Below, piece after piece: positions 1-9,135 of a stretch of DNA of 39,140 nucleotides. A program made the position numbers and the translations under genes. The stretch is from an uncultured Verrucomicrobiales bacterium (GTDB lineage Bacteria > Verrucomicrobiota > Verrucomicrobiia > Verrucomicrobiales > Akkermansiaceae), in contig CASICJ010000054.1 in NCBI GenBank assembly GCA_949373085.1, positions 1 through 39,140 of the forward strand, read 5' to 3'. Each line of letters starts with the position of its first letter. Positions within the stretch are counted from its first letter, which is position 1. The notes under the pieces were generated by a model that did no database searches, had not been told where the DNA came from, and saw only the letters and a program-made list of their open reading frames with translations.

Positions 1-1171
1 AGCTAGGCCAAGGGTCAGAGAAAGTCTCACCTCTTTGCCAGCCCGTAATTTCATCGTCGGTGCAAAAGGCATTCTGTAAGGACGAGGCGAAAGACTCACG
101 ATCTGCCTTGAGGCCAATGAGAGTGAGTTCGTTGTGGCGATCACCGAAAAGGGGATGTTTGGTTTTAAGCAATGCTTTCAAGTGCTCGATCTCTTCGGCT
201 AAGAGTTTTCCATCTCGATTATGAGCAAGTTCGGCACGCCAGAGCCCCGTCAGTTCAAGCGCAATCTGGCTGCCAGATTGTTGCCAAAGTAAAACGTCCC
301 GAGGGCGCGAAGCTAGCCAAAGGAATCCTTTGGTGCGGTAAAGACCAGTCCCCATTTTACTGCGACAAGCTTCATATAAACGCTCTGGATGAAAGGGTCG
401 AGGGTCGCGAATGACGATCGCATCCACGCTGTCGACCGTAGCTGATTGCTGCGTGAGACCGGATTCATTGGCTCGACTTTCTAAGACTGAGAGTTTTGGG
501 GCTGGGGTCGCTTCAAGTTGCGGTAAAAGAATTCCAGCTTGAGCCGAGAGTCCAATAGTCGCCTGTGGTTGGAGTGCCTGGAGGGTTTTAACTTGAGCCT
601 CTACGTTGGGTTCTGGAACGGTATCAATTTTGGTAAGAATGATTACGCTGGCGAAGGCAATTTGTTCAGCAAGTACTTCGGCGACATGGCGCAGCGCGAT
701 ATCTTGAGAATTCGCGGATACGCCGGTAAGAATTTTGCCATCTTCAAAGTCGCGATGAAGATTGAGGGCATCGACCGTGACGATAAAGTGGCGCAGGAAG
801 AATCTTTTATTCTGCGTTAGGGCTTTGATTAGGGGCCATGGTCGAGCCGCGCCAGTACTCTCGCAGAGAACGAGAGGAGGGGCAGGCTCAAGCGCAGAGA
901 TCTCTTCGAGAGCTTCTCCTGCTGAGTCATGAAGTTGCTCGCGTGCATGCCTTCCATGTAACGCCGCCACGCCGCCTACAAGATGGCCAGGAGAAGGTTT
1001 TGAGTTCTCATCCGAGAGCAGTTCTGCGTCGAGCCCAAATTCACTCAAGTCGTGTACGATTACCGGAGCATCTTTAAGCTTCTCGTCGCGTCGCCAACGC
1101 CGGAGGAGCGTGGTCTTACCTGAGCCGAGGAAGCCGCAAAGGATAACGATGGGAACGGAGTCGGAGTTCAT
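1..1171 (-). CDS. COG0523/CobW-family GTP-binding protein (partial, 3' end beyond left edge)
   Basis: Reading the minus strand from the ATG at 1171 gives 390 open codons that run off the window. The N-terminus has the family P-loop (CGFLGSGKTTLL, residues 12-23). It is followed by the family's HDLSEFGLDAELL segment (canonical NEFGEVGID), an ESTG motif, the guanine-specificity motif TKID, and a C-terminal CobW_C domain (RTKGFLWLASRP, LFGDRHNELTLIG, DPWP near the edge). Little more than a short tail is therefore missing. COG0523 proteins are G3E GTPases that deliver metals (Zn, Co, Fe) to client proteins. The usual CxCC metal motif after switch I is absent: the aligned stretch reads GGVAALH. 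Its metal is therefore uncertain. The upstream Fur/Zur-like palindrome suggests metal-responsive expression. Family assignment is firm; the substrate is unknown. Confidence 0.88.
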   Translation of the reverse strand, partial: MNSDSVPIVILCGFLGSGKTTLLRRWRRDEKLKDAPVIVHDLSEFGLDAELLSDENSKPSPGHLVGGVAALHGRHAREQLHDSAGEALEEISALEPAPPLVLCESTGAARPWPLIKALTQNKRFFLRHFIVTVDALNLHRDFEDGKILTGVSANSQDIALRHVAEVLAEQIAFASVIILTKIDTVPEPNVEAQVKTLQALQPQATIGLSAQAGILLPQLEATPAPKLSVLESRANESGLTQQSATVDSVDAIVIRDPRPFHPERLYEACRSKMGTGLYRTKGFLWLASRPRDVLLWQQSGSQIALELTGLWRAELAHNRDGKLLAEEIEHLKALLKTKHPLFGDRHNELTLIGLKADRESFASSLQNAFCTDDEITGWQRGETFSDPWPS

Positions 1172-1291
1172 GAATTAGATTCCTAAGAGTCATTCACATG
1201 GGTGGATCCGTGAGCTTCAAAAAATAGTGAAGAATGAAACGCAAACGAAGCCGCTGTGAGTCCCCAATCTTTATTGGTCACTTGTTACAAA

Positions 1292-1306
1292 TGCAAGTAA
1301 TTCGCA
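1292..1306. promoter_or_regulatory. Fur/Zur-like 7-1-7 palindrome
   Basis: The site reads TGCAAGT-A-ATTCGCA, a 7-1-7 imperfect palindrome (5 of 7 positions symmetric) with flanking AA/TT that extends the symmetry. This is the layout of Fur-family operators such as TGATAAT-A-ATTATCA. It lies about 120 bases upstream of the minus-strand COG0523 gene and 138 bases upstream of the plus-strand lactonase. COG0523 genes are frequently Zur- or Fur-controlled, so the former is the likelier target. No regulator gene is in the window, so the match is suggestive only. Confidence 0.4.
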
Positions 1307-1443
1307 TTAAATTCCATAATGTTGGAGTTACCCGATCTAGTTTAGGTCTAGTCTAAATAACTTTGAAAGGCTACCCACATTTGAATCGTTCTTCCCGAGA
1401 TCAAAAACGACCTTCTGGTTTTGGCCATTGATTTCTTTAGCTT

Positions 1444-2595
1444 GTGAAATCAGCATTTTGCATGGCCCTATTTCAGAAGCTCATTTTCCTCTTGGTTCTA
1501 ACCGTTCCAGTTGCTGCCAAAACGCTCGTTTATTTCGGAACCTACACGGGTAGTGGGAGCAAAGGGATTTACCGTTCAATACTCGATGAAAAAACCGGTG
1601 AACTGTCCGACCTAGTGCTCGCCGCGGAGCTAGAGAACCCATCTTTCCTCGTCGTCAGCCCAGACCAAAAGTATCTTTTTGCCGTTTCCGAGAACGGAAA
1701 GTTCAAAGGCAAAGAGGGTGGTGGTGTCAGTTCATTCGCGATTGGGAAAGACGGCGGGTTGACACTTATCAGCCAAGTAAACTCCGGCGGCGGCGCGCCC
1801 TGTCACATTTCAACTGATCCTCAAGGCAAGTGCCTCTTGGTTGCCAACTACATGGGTGGGAGCATCTCAAGTTACCAAATTGCCGCCGATGGAAAGCTCG
1901 TTTCGCCAGCTGCCGGTGGATTTACCCAGCATGAAGGCCAAGGTGCTCAGCTTCCCCGTCAGGCCTCGCCGCATGCGCACTCCGTGAACGTCGGTCCAAC
2001 CGGTAAACGCGCGTATGTCGCGGATTTGGGTTTAGACAAAGTTCTTATTTACAAGCTCGACGCAGCTGGCGGAATGATTGCGCCAAATGCTCCGCCATTT
2101 CTTAAATTGCCGGATGCCACCGGGCCGCGACACTTCTCTTTTCACCCAAGTGGTAAGTGGGCCTACACAAATTTAGAAATGTCGCTCCAAGTTGCAGCGT
2201 TGAGCCACGACGCGAAAACCGGCGCGCTCGCAGTCCTGGAAATTGAATTAACTGTGCCGGAGGGGACGGAGCGTAAAGGCAACAGCACGGCTGAGTGTTT
2301 GGTGCATCCGACAGGAAAGTGGGTTTACGTTTCTAACCGGGGCCATAACTCAATCGCGGCGTTCGCAATTGACCAGAAAACCGGGAAGCTTGATTTCATC
2401 GAGCGCGAATCCACGCAGGGAAAGACCCCGCGAAATTTCGGCATCGATCCCAGCGGCAAGTTTCTTATCACCGGCAACCAAGGCTCCGGAAATGTTGTCG
2501 TATTAAAGATCAATCAAGACACTGGTTCTTTAGATCCAATCGGCCATGAAATTGAAGTTCCAGAGCCTGTTTGTATTCGTTTCGTGAGGCGTTAG
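1444..2595 (+). CDS. Exported YbhE-type lactonase, seven-bladed beta-propeller (6-phosphogluconolactonase family)
   Basis: 383 residues, starting at GTG 1444. An in-frame ATG at 1462 would start directly on a clean signal peptide (MALFQKLIFLLVLTVPVAA) and may be the true start; neither has a clear Shine-Dalgarno. The mature part begins KTLVYFGTYTGSGSKGIYR, typical of the lactonase family PF10282. It continues as repeated blades with the pattern LxxxPSFLVVSPDQKYLFAVSE, PHxHSVxxxPTGKRAYVADLG, GPRHFSFHPSGKWAYxxxE and TPRNFGIDPSGKFLITGNQ. Members hydrolyse sugar lactones such as 6-phosphogluconolactone. With a signal peptide, this one more likely acts on extracellular aldonolactones. Monocistronic, with a divergent neighbour upstream. 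Confidence 0.88.
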   Translation: MKSAFCMALFQKLIFLLVLTVPVAAKTLVYFGTYTGSGSKGIYRSILDEKTGELSDLVLAAELENPSFLVVSPDQKYLFAVSENGKFKGKEGGGVSSFAIGKDGGLTLISQVNSGGGAPCHISTDPQGKCLLVANYMGGSISSYQIAADGKLVSPAAGGFTQHEGQGAQLPRQASPHAHSVNVGPTGKRAYVADLGLDKVLIYKLDAAGGMIAPNAPPFLKLPDATGPRHFSFHPSGKWAYTNLEMSLQVAALSHDAKTGALAVLEIELTVPEGTERKGNSTAECLVHPTGKWVYVSNRGHNSIAAFAIDQKTGKLDFIERESTQGKTPRNFGIDPSGKFLITGNQGSGNVVVLKINQDTGSLDPIGHEIEVPEPVCIRFVRR

Positions 2596-2641
2596 GGAGA
2601 GCTTTAAAGTATAGTCTTGAAGTATTCGCTCAATTAAGAGT

Positions 2642-4504
2642 TTAGCGTAGGACTACAAAACGGGTTTCACCTGCTGGGATGGTAAGTGAGATTTTTGGGC
2701 TTACCTTTAACTTCCTCCCGTCACGTAATAAGGTGGCGCTGGAAACTGATATTTGCGGTGTCAAGATGACACTTGCGATCTTGTCTTTCTGCACAACAGC
2801 AGGTTCGGTAGGTTTCTTAATCACGCCTTCGTTATTGACGATTTCGACGATCCAGCCGGATGCGGTGCGGTTGATCTGGTATTGCACCGGATCACCTTCT
2901 ACCCGAACTGGTAACAGGGTGTTGCGCAGCTGGGCAAGGCGTGCATTTGATATTGCTGCTGATCTTTTGGTAATAGGATTTCGCCACTCCTCAAGCACTT
3001 CCACATCGCCCGTGCCCTGAAGACGTTTGAAATCGTCGCCAAGTTGGTTTGCATGGCGTCCGTTCATTAGTAGCCGACTTCCTCGGCGAAGTGCCTCGAA
3101 TAGATTAGAGACAAAGAGCGTGTCGAATTCGTGGTCTCCCACCAACAATATTACCGGATAGGACGCCAGCGTCTCCGTTCGTGCGTTCGACAAAATCACG
3201 TCGAACATTTCGCCGTAGGGGGTGGGACGCAGGAAACTTTTTTCAGGATTAACCGGATCGGCAGCTTTGTGAATATGGTCTGAACCAGCGAACAATTGTG
3301 CTTCAAATAGATCATGAGTTTCCTCGTCGCCGGGTGTGTTTTCAACGATACCCCAGGGACGCGACTGGTAGGGATTGTAGCCATTGTAATGGTCGAGCAC
3401 GATCCCTACCGGAGTGTATGGCACGCCTGGCTCATGGGTCCGCATCGTTTTGAAGGTCTCAACAGCCGCACGCCCATGCTCCGTCAAGGTCCAGTCCGGA
3501 TCACGATTTTCGAAAAAGATGGAGATACTGTTTTCTGGTGTGACTAGCGCTGCCCCGGCAAACCAGCTGTGCAACCACAGACGTTTATAGAAACTGAGCG
3601 AATGTCCGGCATCTAGGCCTCGGGCATATTTACCTTCCATCCTGAGCGGGCCGTTGGTCGTGCAGGACCCCGCGAACCAGGGACTCACCTGAATAGAGAA
3701 TGGTTTATCCCATCGGCGTGCTGCTCCACGGGCAAAAGCAATCTTGGATTGTGCAAATGCGATGTTCTCACCCAGTTCAAGGCCAATCACCTGGCTTCCC
3801 CATTCGCCGACATAGGCTTCATAATGGGAATGACCATTAATACTGATGGTGCGTCCACGCATGGCCCGGTTTCGTGTCAGGAAATAGTCACGCACTTGAT
3901 CGTAGCATTCCTTACGCGACCGGGGTTTCGCATCGTATCCCGCAAATCCTGCAGGTTTTATGTGATGTTTGAATTGCTCGAACTCATCCTTGAACACCGC
4001 CCTGTGCCAATCTTCGTTAAGAGACAAGTTATGAAAGTAATAGGCCCACTCTCCCAACTGGATCGCCATGAACGTATCGCTGTCATCCATCACCTGTAAC
4101 ATGGCTTCATCCGCGTCCGTCAGCTGGGAACGGCCATGCTTTACTTGAAATTCGCCGCCATACGGCGGATACCCGACGACCGGCCAGTTGATTTTCGCGA
4201 AGTATTTGTAGGAAGCCGCATTCGCCGCTACCGTGGCAGGTCCTGGATCAAAGCCGTTTCCCAAACCTACTTCTTTCATCCGTGTGATGAGTCGTTTCAC
4301 TTCATCCAAATTTCCCGGACATCCATACAGCGAAAAGACTCGCCCGTCTTGTCCCTTTAACGTTTTGACATTCCATGCCTCTGGTGGTTCCACGAGCGAA
4401 ACTTCCTGTGCGGTGCTGTCCGACCCAAACATGGTCAGGATAATAATAAGACCAATATGAAATACCGGAGAGAATCGTGTTACAGGTTTTATAGTAAGCG
4501 GCAT
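2642..4504 (-). CDS. Exported glycoside-hydrolase-like protein, function unknown
   Basis: 620 residues with an N-terminal hydrophobic segment (about residues 13-31) followed by a plausible signal peptidase site near STAQ. I do not recognise a family with certainty. The first ~350 residues look like a TIM barrel: regularly spaced beta-type strands ending in polar or aromatic residues (IQLGEWAYYFHN, SINGHSHYEAYVGEWGSQ, FSIQVSPWFAGS, ALVTPENS). Conserved-looking Glu in GEWGS and TPENS are possible acid/base and nucleophile of a clan A glycosidase. A following Rossmann-like segment (YPVILLVGDHEFD, then LRRGSRLLMNGR) resembles the trimerisation/amidotransferase-like domain of GH42 enzymes. The C-terminus is a small beta domain. 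Neighbouring exported sugar enzymes fit a carbohydrate role. Catalytic residues are guesses. Confidence 0.6.
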   Translation of the reverse strand: MPLTIKPVTRFSPVFHIGLIIILTMFGSDSTAQEVSLVEPPEAWNVKTLKGQDGRVFSLYGCPGNLDEVKRLITRMKEVGLGNGFDPGPATVAANAASYKYFAKINWPVVGYPPYGGEFQVKHGRSQLTDADEAMLQVMDDSDTFMAIQLGEWAYYFHNLSLNEDWHRAVFKDEFEQFKHHIKPAGFAGYDAKPRSRKECYDQVRDYFLTRNRAMRGRTISINGHSHYEAYVGEWGSQVIGLELGENIAFAQSKIAFARGAARRWDKPFSIQVSPWFAGSCTTNGPLRMEGKYARGLDAGHSLSFYKRLWLHSWFAGAALVTPENSISIFFENRDPDWTLTEHGRAAVETFKTMRTHEPGVPYTPVGIVLDHYNGYNPYQSRPWGIVENTPGDEETHDLFEAQLFAGSDHIHKAADPVNPEKSFLRPTPYGEMFDVILSNARTETLASYPVILLVGDHEFDTLFVSNLFEALRRGSRLLMNGRHANQLGDDFKRLQGTGDVEVLEEWRNPITKRSAAISNARLAQLRNTLLPVRVEGDPVQYQINRTASGWIVEIVNNEGVIKKPTEPAVVQKDKIASVILTPQISVSSATLLRDGRKLKVSPKISLTIPAGETRFVVLR

Positions 4505-4534
4505 TTCTAGAAGCGGGTTTTTCTTTAATATTGC

Positions 4535-4715
4535 TTACGCGGCATTTTTCACGTTGGAGGTCCTGAGAATTTTATGGCCGTTATCTTCAAGATATTTATA
4601 GCCAAGATCGTTGGTCAATACGGCCGGCAGTGAACCCATCTTCTTTTAAAATTGGGTAGATTTCTTCCATTTTGCGCAGGCCGGTAGTGATGAGAATTAG
4701 GACCTCGACCGGGCT
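4535..4715 (-). pseudogene. Frameshifted C-terminal gene remnant
   Basis: Two minus-strand frames join into one protein-like tail. The upstream part reads VEVLILITTGLRKMEEIYP...KEDGFTAGR; after a one-base shift near 4625-4635 it continues VLTNDLGYKYLEDNGHKIL...SNVKNAA and ends at TAA 4537-4535. Codon use and residue composition look like real coding sequence. The fragment starts directly after the stop of the dehydrogenase gene and has no start codon of its own. I read it as the surviving 3' end of a deleted gene; I cannot name the parent family. It could also be chance. Confidence 0.35.
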
Positions 4716-4717
4716 TT

Positions 4718-6982
4718 TTAGCGGTGGATAATTTGCGCTGAGTGCCAGAAGCCAAATTCATTACGCCAGTCGTTGGGGCGGTTTTCGAGGGTGAGGTCGA
4801 TTTTTTGGCCCGCGAATTTGCTAAGGTCGACTTTGAGTTCGAGCCACTCCGATTTGACCGTTTTAAAGGAAACGATTTGGTCGTGGAGGACTTTGCTGTT
4901 TGCGAGAACGCGGAGTTGCCAGTCGCCGTGTGGATGGTAGCTACAGCGAATTTTGAGGAAGGTCGATTTGCCTTTGGGAACTTGGAGTTGGCGCTTAAGT
5001 GAGCAGGGAGTTTTCTTATCGAGGGGATGGGTTTGGACCGCCTTCTCGTTTCGGAAACTTTCTAAAGCGACGACCCCACCTTCGCCGACGTTTTCGACTT
5101 TGAAGCCGGGAGCGATTGCTTCGATGGCTTGAGCCCACTTGGCGCGGAGGTTCTGGCGCGGTTTTTTGTGGCTCTGGGGAGAGCCGCTGATCATACGACG
5201 GGCAACGGATTCGGTGAGGAAGGGGATTTTTGTTTGAGCGGCGAGAGCGAGGGCCTTTTTTGGGTGCCCGGTGACGAGAGGTTCCAAGGCGAACCAGATC
5301 ATGCGGGGAAGTTTGGGATCGTCGATATCTTCAGCGTGTTGGGAAAGCGCGTTCAGAATGGGGAAGCGATGGTCGAGGGGAAGTCGAGGCGCCGCGGCCG
5401 CGAGGTAGAGTCGGACGGTGGGAGAGGGGTCGCTTTGGGCGAGTTTTTCCAAGATGGGCTTGATGGAAGCGGGTGGGGTTTTGTCTTCGCTGAGAAGTTG
5501 GATGGCCCAGGCGCGGACGTGTTCGTCGGAGTGGGAGAGAAGTTGGATGAGCCTCTCTTTGGCGTCTTTTGAAAAGCGTTTGGTGACGTGTTGGGCCCAG
5601 AGGGCGCGGAGACGTTTGGGGGAGGTTTTTGAGCTCTCGAAGAATTCGTCGAGAGCTTTATGGACGGCCTTCCGATCGAGCTTTCCGGAAATGGTGCGAT
5701 GGTGGAGTTCGGTGCGAGCCTGGCGGACGAACCAATCATTGGGGTGGTTCTGAAGTTGGCAAAGTTCAAGATCGGTGAGAGAGGGAATGTTCGGGCGAGC
5801 GATGCGTTCTGCACCTTTGGGCATGATGCGATAGATGCGCCCACTCTTTGGGAAGTTGATGGCGTTTCCGCAGATGTCGGTGTCGTGCCAATCTAAAACA
5901 TAGATGCCCCCATCAGGTCCGATTTCCATACTGAAGCCGACCCAGGCGAGATCGTTGGTGGGCATGAAATCACTCCCGTGTCGGCCGATGTAGGTGGAGC
6001 CGTTCGGCTCCATGTAATCGGCGAGGACGGCATGCTCGTGGATGTTGCACATGAAGAGTTGGTCGTGGTATTCGGCGGGGAAGGTGTCGGCCAAATAGAA
6101 GCGGGCTCCGCCGTGCGCAGAGAGGTGGGTGTGGTCGCGGATCGTCTGGATGGGCGCGTAAGTGTAGGGATTGAGGTTGGGACGGGATTGTTTGTGGTAG
6201 ATGCCACCTTGGACGATGTGGAAGAGGTGGGGGATGACGCAGCAGGTGGCGAAGCCGTGGCCGAGATCATTGAAGTCGAAGCCCCACGGATTAGAGAGGC
6301 CACGTGCGAAGATTTCGAAATCGCGAGTTTCGGGGTGGAAGCGCCAGATGCCAGCATCGAGGTAGAGGCGGTCGTCTTTAGGAGCACCAGGTTTTCCGAT
6401 GAGAGAGTGGGTGAAAACGCCTTGGCAACCGTAGAGCCAGCCGTCGGGGCCCCAGATGAAACTGTTGAGGGTTTCGTGGCGGTCCTTCATGCCCCATCCG
6501 TCGAGAAGAACTTCGGGTTCGGCGTCGGGGACGTCGTCGCCATTGGCGTCGGGAATGAAGACAAGATTAGGCGGAGCTCCAAGGTAAACCCCGCCGTGTC
6601 CGATGGCGATACCGGAAGCGAAGGTGATTTTGTCGTGGAAGAGCTTCTTGGTGTCGAAGACACCGTCGCTGTCGGTGTCTTCAAAAATCTGAATGCGACT
6701 GAGTTGTTCGTTTTTGTGGGAGCGCCGGTTGACGTAGTTGTAGTTTTCCACGACCCAGACGCGGCCTTTGGCGTCGAAAGTGAAGGCGATGGGTTCGCCG
6801 ATGTGTGGTTCGGAGGTGTAAATGGAAACGTCGAATCCCTCCGGGATGGACATCTTGGCGACGGCTTCTTTGGGTGTGAGGAAGGGGGCGTCGCTGGATT
6901 TTTGTTGCTTGCCACGGTTCTGGGCAAGCGATGAGGTGATCGCCAAGGCAGAGATGGAGAGAAATAGAGTGAGCGTTTTCAT
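4718..6982 (-). CDS. PVC-type membrane-bound dehydrogenase-like beta-propeller protein with HEAT-like repeats
   Basis: 754 residues with a signal peptide (MKTLTLFLSISALAITSSLA). Residues ~35-395 form a six-bladed propeller typical of the Pirellula/Verrucomicrobium 'putative membrane-bound dehydrogenase' family. Diagnostic stretches are SIPEGFDVSIYTSEPHIGEP, AFDAKGRVWVVENYNYV-like blades, RIQIFEDTDSDGVFD, ASGIAIGHGGVYLGAPPNL, and LDWHDTDICG. Residues ~410-600 are helical HEAT-like repeats. The last ~130 residues form a beta-rich module (KSTFLKIRCSYHPHGDWQL). Many relatives end in a CxxCH cytochrome c domain; this one has none, so it cannot bind covalent heme by itself. Family members are thought to oxidise sugars or related compounds in the periplasm, but the substrate is unknown. 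Similar domain logic recurs in the next gene (7108-9135). Confidence 0.85.
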   Translation of the reverse strand: MKTLTLFLSISALAITSSLAQNRGKQQKSSDAPFLTPKEAVAKMSIPEGFDVSIYTSEPHIGEPIAFTFDAKGRVWVVENYNYVNRRSHKNEQLSRIQIFEDTDSDGVFDTKKLFHDKITFASGIAIGHGGVYLGAPPNLVFIPDANGDDVPDAEPEVLLDGWGMKDRHETLNSFIWGPDGWLYGCQGVFTHSLIGKPGAPKDDRLYLDAGIWRFHPETRDFEIFARGLSNPWGFDFNDLGHGFATCCVIPHLFHIVQGGIYHKQSRPNLNPYTYAPIQTIRDHTHLSAHGGARFYLADTFPAEYHDQLFMCNIHEHAVLADYMEPNGSTYIGRHGSDFMPTNDLAWVGFSMEIGPDGGIYVLDWHDTDICGNAINFPKSGRIYRIMPKGAERIARPNIPSLTDLELCQLQNHPNDWFVRQARTELHHRTISGKLDRKAVHKALDEFFESSKTSPKRLRALWAQHVTKRFSKDAKERLIQLLSHSDEHVRAWAIQLLSEDKTPPASIKPILEKLAQSDPSPTVRLYLAAAAPRLPLDHRFPILNALSQHAEDIDDPKLPRMIWFALEPLVTGHPKKALALAAQTKIPFLTESVARRMISGSPQSHKKPRQNLRAKWAQAIEAIAPGFKVENVGEGGVVALESFRNEKAVQTHPLDKKTPCSLKRQLQVPKGKSTFLKIRCSYHPHGDWQLRVLANSKVLHDQIVSFKTVKSEWLELKVDLSKFAGQKIDLTLENRPNDWRNEFGFWHSAQIIHR

Positions 6983-7107
6983 TTACCTAGAGAGTGGGAC
7001 TTGTTTTTCGTGTCGTATGTAAGCGAGTAGATCGAATAATTAGTTTCTTTTGTATAATCTGGATAATGTGTTCGAGGTTCTTAAATAGGTGTGTTTTTAC
7101 GGTCGGG

Positions 7108-9135
7108 TTACTGAACTGCAAAGATTCCCTGCATAATTAATCCATGACCGGGATAAGTGCAGATAAAGTGGTAGTTCCCAGGTTCTTCTGGCACGGCGAA
7201 ATAGAGGGTGTATTTCATACCCTGCGCAACCTGGGGTGTGGAAGCCAGTAGCTCGGGGATTTCCGGAATGAAGTTTTTCTTGAGGCCTGCCGCTCCCATG
7301 GCAACCGCAGCGTCCAGTACTGTCTGTCTTGAACCGGGAGTGATGATAGCCAGGTTGTGCGTCATGCCACTGGAATCATCGTTGGGAAAAACAAAAACAA
7401 TTTTTTCACCCGCTTTTGCTTCAATTCGATCAGTGTTGAATTTAAGACCCGCTAACACACCCACCTCGATCCGGCGTGCATTCGTAAAACCATCGGGTAG
7501 CGGGTTGACCGGGTTTTTGCTGATTTCGGAGAGTTCGCCCATTTCCAGAATTTTCCCGTATACTTCATCGAATGAACCACCCAGCATCTTTTGTAAATTA
7601 CGAGCGTTATAATTTGGGATTTCCGTTTTGGTAATCTTTCCGGCTCGCAACGCCTCGAGTAGTGCCTTGGCATAGGATAACTTGGAAGCGAGAGTATCTA
7701 TGGTTGCCCGTTTGCCAACGGTATCAAAATTCTCGTATTTGGAAATCAGTTCCTTGGGAGCTTCAGGATAATTAAAAAGAGAATAAGCACGAATTGCATC
7801 CACTTTTAAAGGGCTATCCAGCAATGCATTGAGATTTTGGGGAAGCTCCTGGAATCGCATCGCCACCAAGCCGGAAAGGGCTTCTTTTCGGTCTTCGAGA
7901 CTCGCATCTCCATTCAAAACAAGTTTTAATGCATCCTGACTAACGGAAAGATCACCGAAGATCTGACTAAGACGGTCGATGAGTTTGGTGAGTTGAGGAT
8001 CTTTTTGATCGAGGAGGCTTGCACGAAGGCGGAACCAGTTGGGGGGCGGAGTGAGGTTGCGTTGGCCGTCGAGTCCGAGGAGGATTCCATTGAGCAGGGG
8101 CTTTTGAATCGCGGGGTTATCAGTGACTGCGAGTTGGGCGAAGAGGAGGGAAAAAGCTTCCTTACGATCCATCTCAACGATGCTTTCGAGGCGCGCTTGA
8201 TTGAGGTCAATGAGGGGGACAGGTTTGGCGGGAGTGGTGATGAAAGTGACGTCGCGGTAGGGAATCTTGCTGTAGTCTTCCCACTTTTTTGTGAGGGCTT
8301 TTGGATCAAGTTTTCCGGTGTGAATAATAAAACGGTGACGAATCGTTTCGGTCTCACCTTTTGGGATTTTCCAGTTGCCAAGGATTGCGCGGGAGGGTCC
8401 GATCCCGAGTTGTCCGTCGACTCGCCAGGGCTGGGGGAAGTCACTGTTTTTTGGATGGTCAAAAATGGCAATGTGTCCCCAGTCGTCCCGTCCTTCGATA
8501 TCCATTCCAACATCAACCCAGACCGCGCGTTTGCCTTCGGCCTGGCCGTTTTTCTGGAGGGCGGAATTCACGACTTCTCCTTTCGTTTTATCGCGATGCC
8601 AAGGCATGCGAAGAAAGAGCCCGCCGTATTTCCATTTGCCGATGGTGACATCGGCCTTTGCTGTTCCTTGCCAGGTGAGGTCGAGGGTGTGCTCTTCATC
8701 TGAGGAGGACATGATCCAGGTTTGGGTCTGCGTGAGGACAGCTTGCCCCTTGGCATCGAGGAGGTCGTAGGAGGTTTGCCAAGAAACAGAGGAGCCGGAT
8801 TGCTCTAGGATTTTAGCAGAGTTACGTTTCCAGTAATCGCTTTGTAGATTATGGAAGTAGTCGCGGCCGTTCACACGAGTAAAGCCCCAATAAAGACCGG
8901 TTTGATGTTTGTGGTGTCCGGGGCTGAATTCGGTGAGCGCGCCCTTGCCATCGGGAGCAATGATGGGGTGGAGGTAGGGTCGCGTCGTAGGGGCAGCGAC
9001 TTGGGTGAGAATCTTCGTGTCACCGCGGTGGACCGAGATGAGGCCAGCTTGCGAGTCGTGTCTGAGACGCAGGTCATCGGCGTCCACAAAAGGAGTGTAA
9101 GTGGCGAGGAGGAGGAACGAGAGAAGTCGGGTCAT
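7108..9135 (-). CDS. DUF6807 (PmoA-like) protein fused to HEAT-like repeats and a C-terminal azurin-type cupredoxin
   Basis: 675 residues with signal peptide MTRLLSFLLLATYTPFVDA. Residues ~20-290 match the DUF6807/PmoA-like fold, with PYLHPIIAPDGKGALTEFSP, HHKHQTGLYWGF and GKWKYGGLFLRMPWH. Residues ~300-530 are helical repeats. Residues ~545-675 are a type-1 copper domain: His593 (GMTHNL), then C659-x4-H664-x3-M668 (CTYPGHGLIM), the azurin ligand spacing. The role is probably a periplasmic enzyme or binding protein that passes electrons through copper, but no reaction is established for DUF6807. The propeller dehydrogenase at 4718-6982 is encoded downstream in the same direction, 125 bases away, and may be a partner. 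Domain calls are strong; function is inference. Confidence 0.85.
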   Translation of the reverse strand: MTRLLSFLLLATYTPFVDADDLRLRHDSQAGLISVHRGDTKILTQVAAPTTRPYLHPIIAPDGKGALTEFSPGHHKHQTGLYWGFTRVNGRDYFHNLQSDYWKRNSAKILEQSGSSVSWQTSYDLLDAKGQAVLTQTQTWIMSSSDEEHTLDLTWQGTAKADVTIGKWKYGGLFLRMPWHRDKTKGEVVNSALQKNGQAEGKRAVWVDVGMDIEGRDDWGHIAIFDHPKNSDFPQPWRVDGQLGIGPSRAILGNWKIPKGETETIRHRFIIHTGKLDPKALTKKWEDYSKIPYRDVTFITTPAKPVPLIDLNQARLESIVEMDRKEAFSLLFAQLAVTDNPAIQKPLLNGILLGLDGQRNLTPPPNWFRLRASLLDQKDPQLTKLIDRLSQIFGDLSVSQDALKLVLNGDASLEDRKEALSGLVAMRFQELPQNLNALLDSPLKVDAIRAYSLFNYPEAPKELISKYENFDTVGKRATIDTLASKLSYAKALLEALRAGKITKTEIPNYNARNLQKMLGGSFDEVYGKILEMGELSEISKNPVNPLPDGFTNARRIEVGVLAGLKFNTDRIEAKAGEKIVFVFPNDDSSGMTHNLAIITPGSRQTVLDAAVAMGAAGLKKNFIPEIPELLASTPQVAQGMKYTLYFAVPEEPGNYHFICTYPGHGLIMQGIFAVQ

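Noticed and set aside
5978..6934. A plus-strand 318-residue ORF rich in Val, Gly and Glu
   Set aside because: Antisense shadow of the PVC dehydrogenase propeller; low-complexity composition typical of such shadows.
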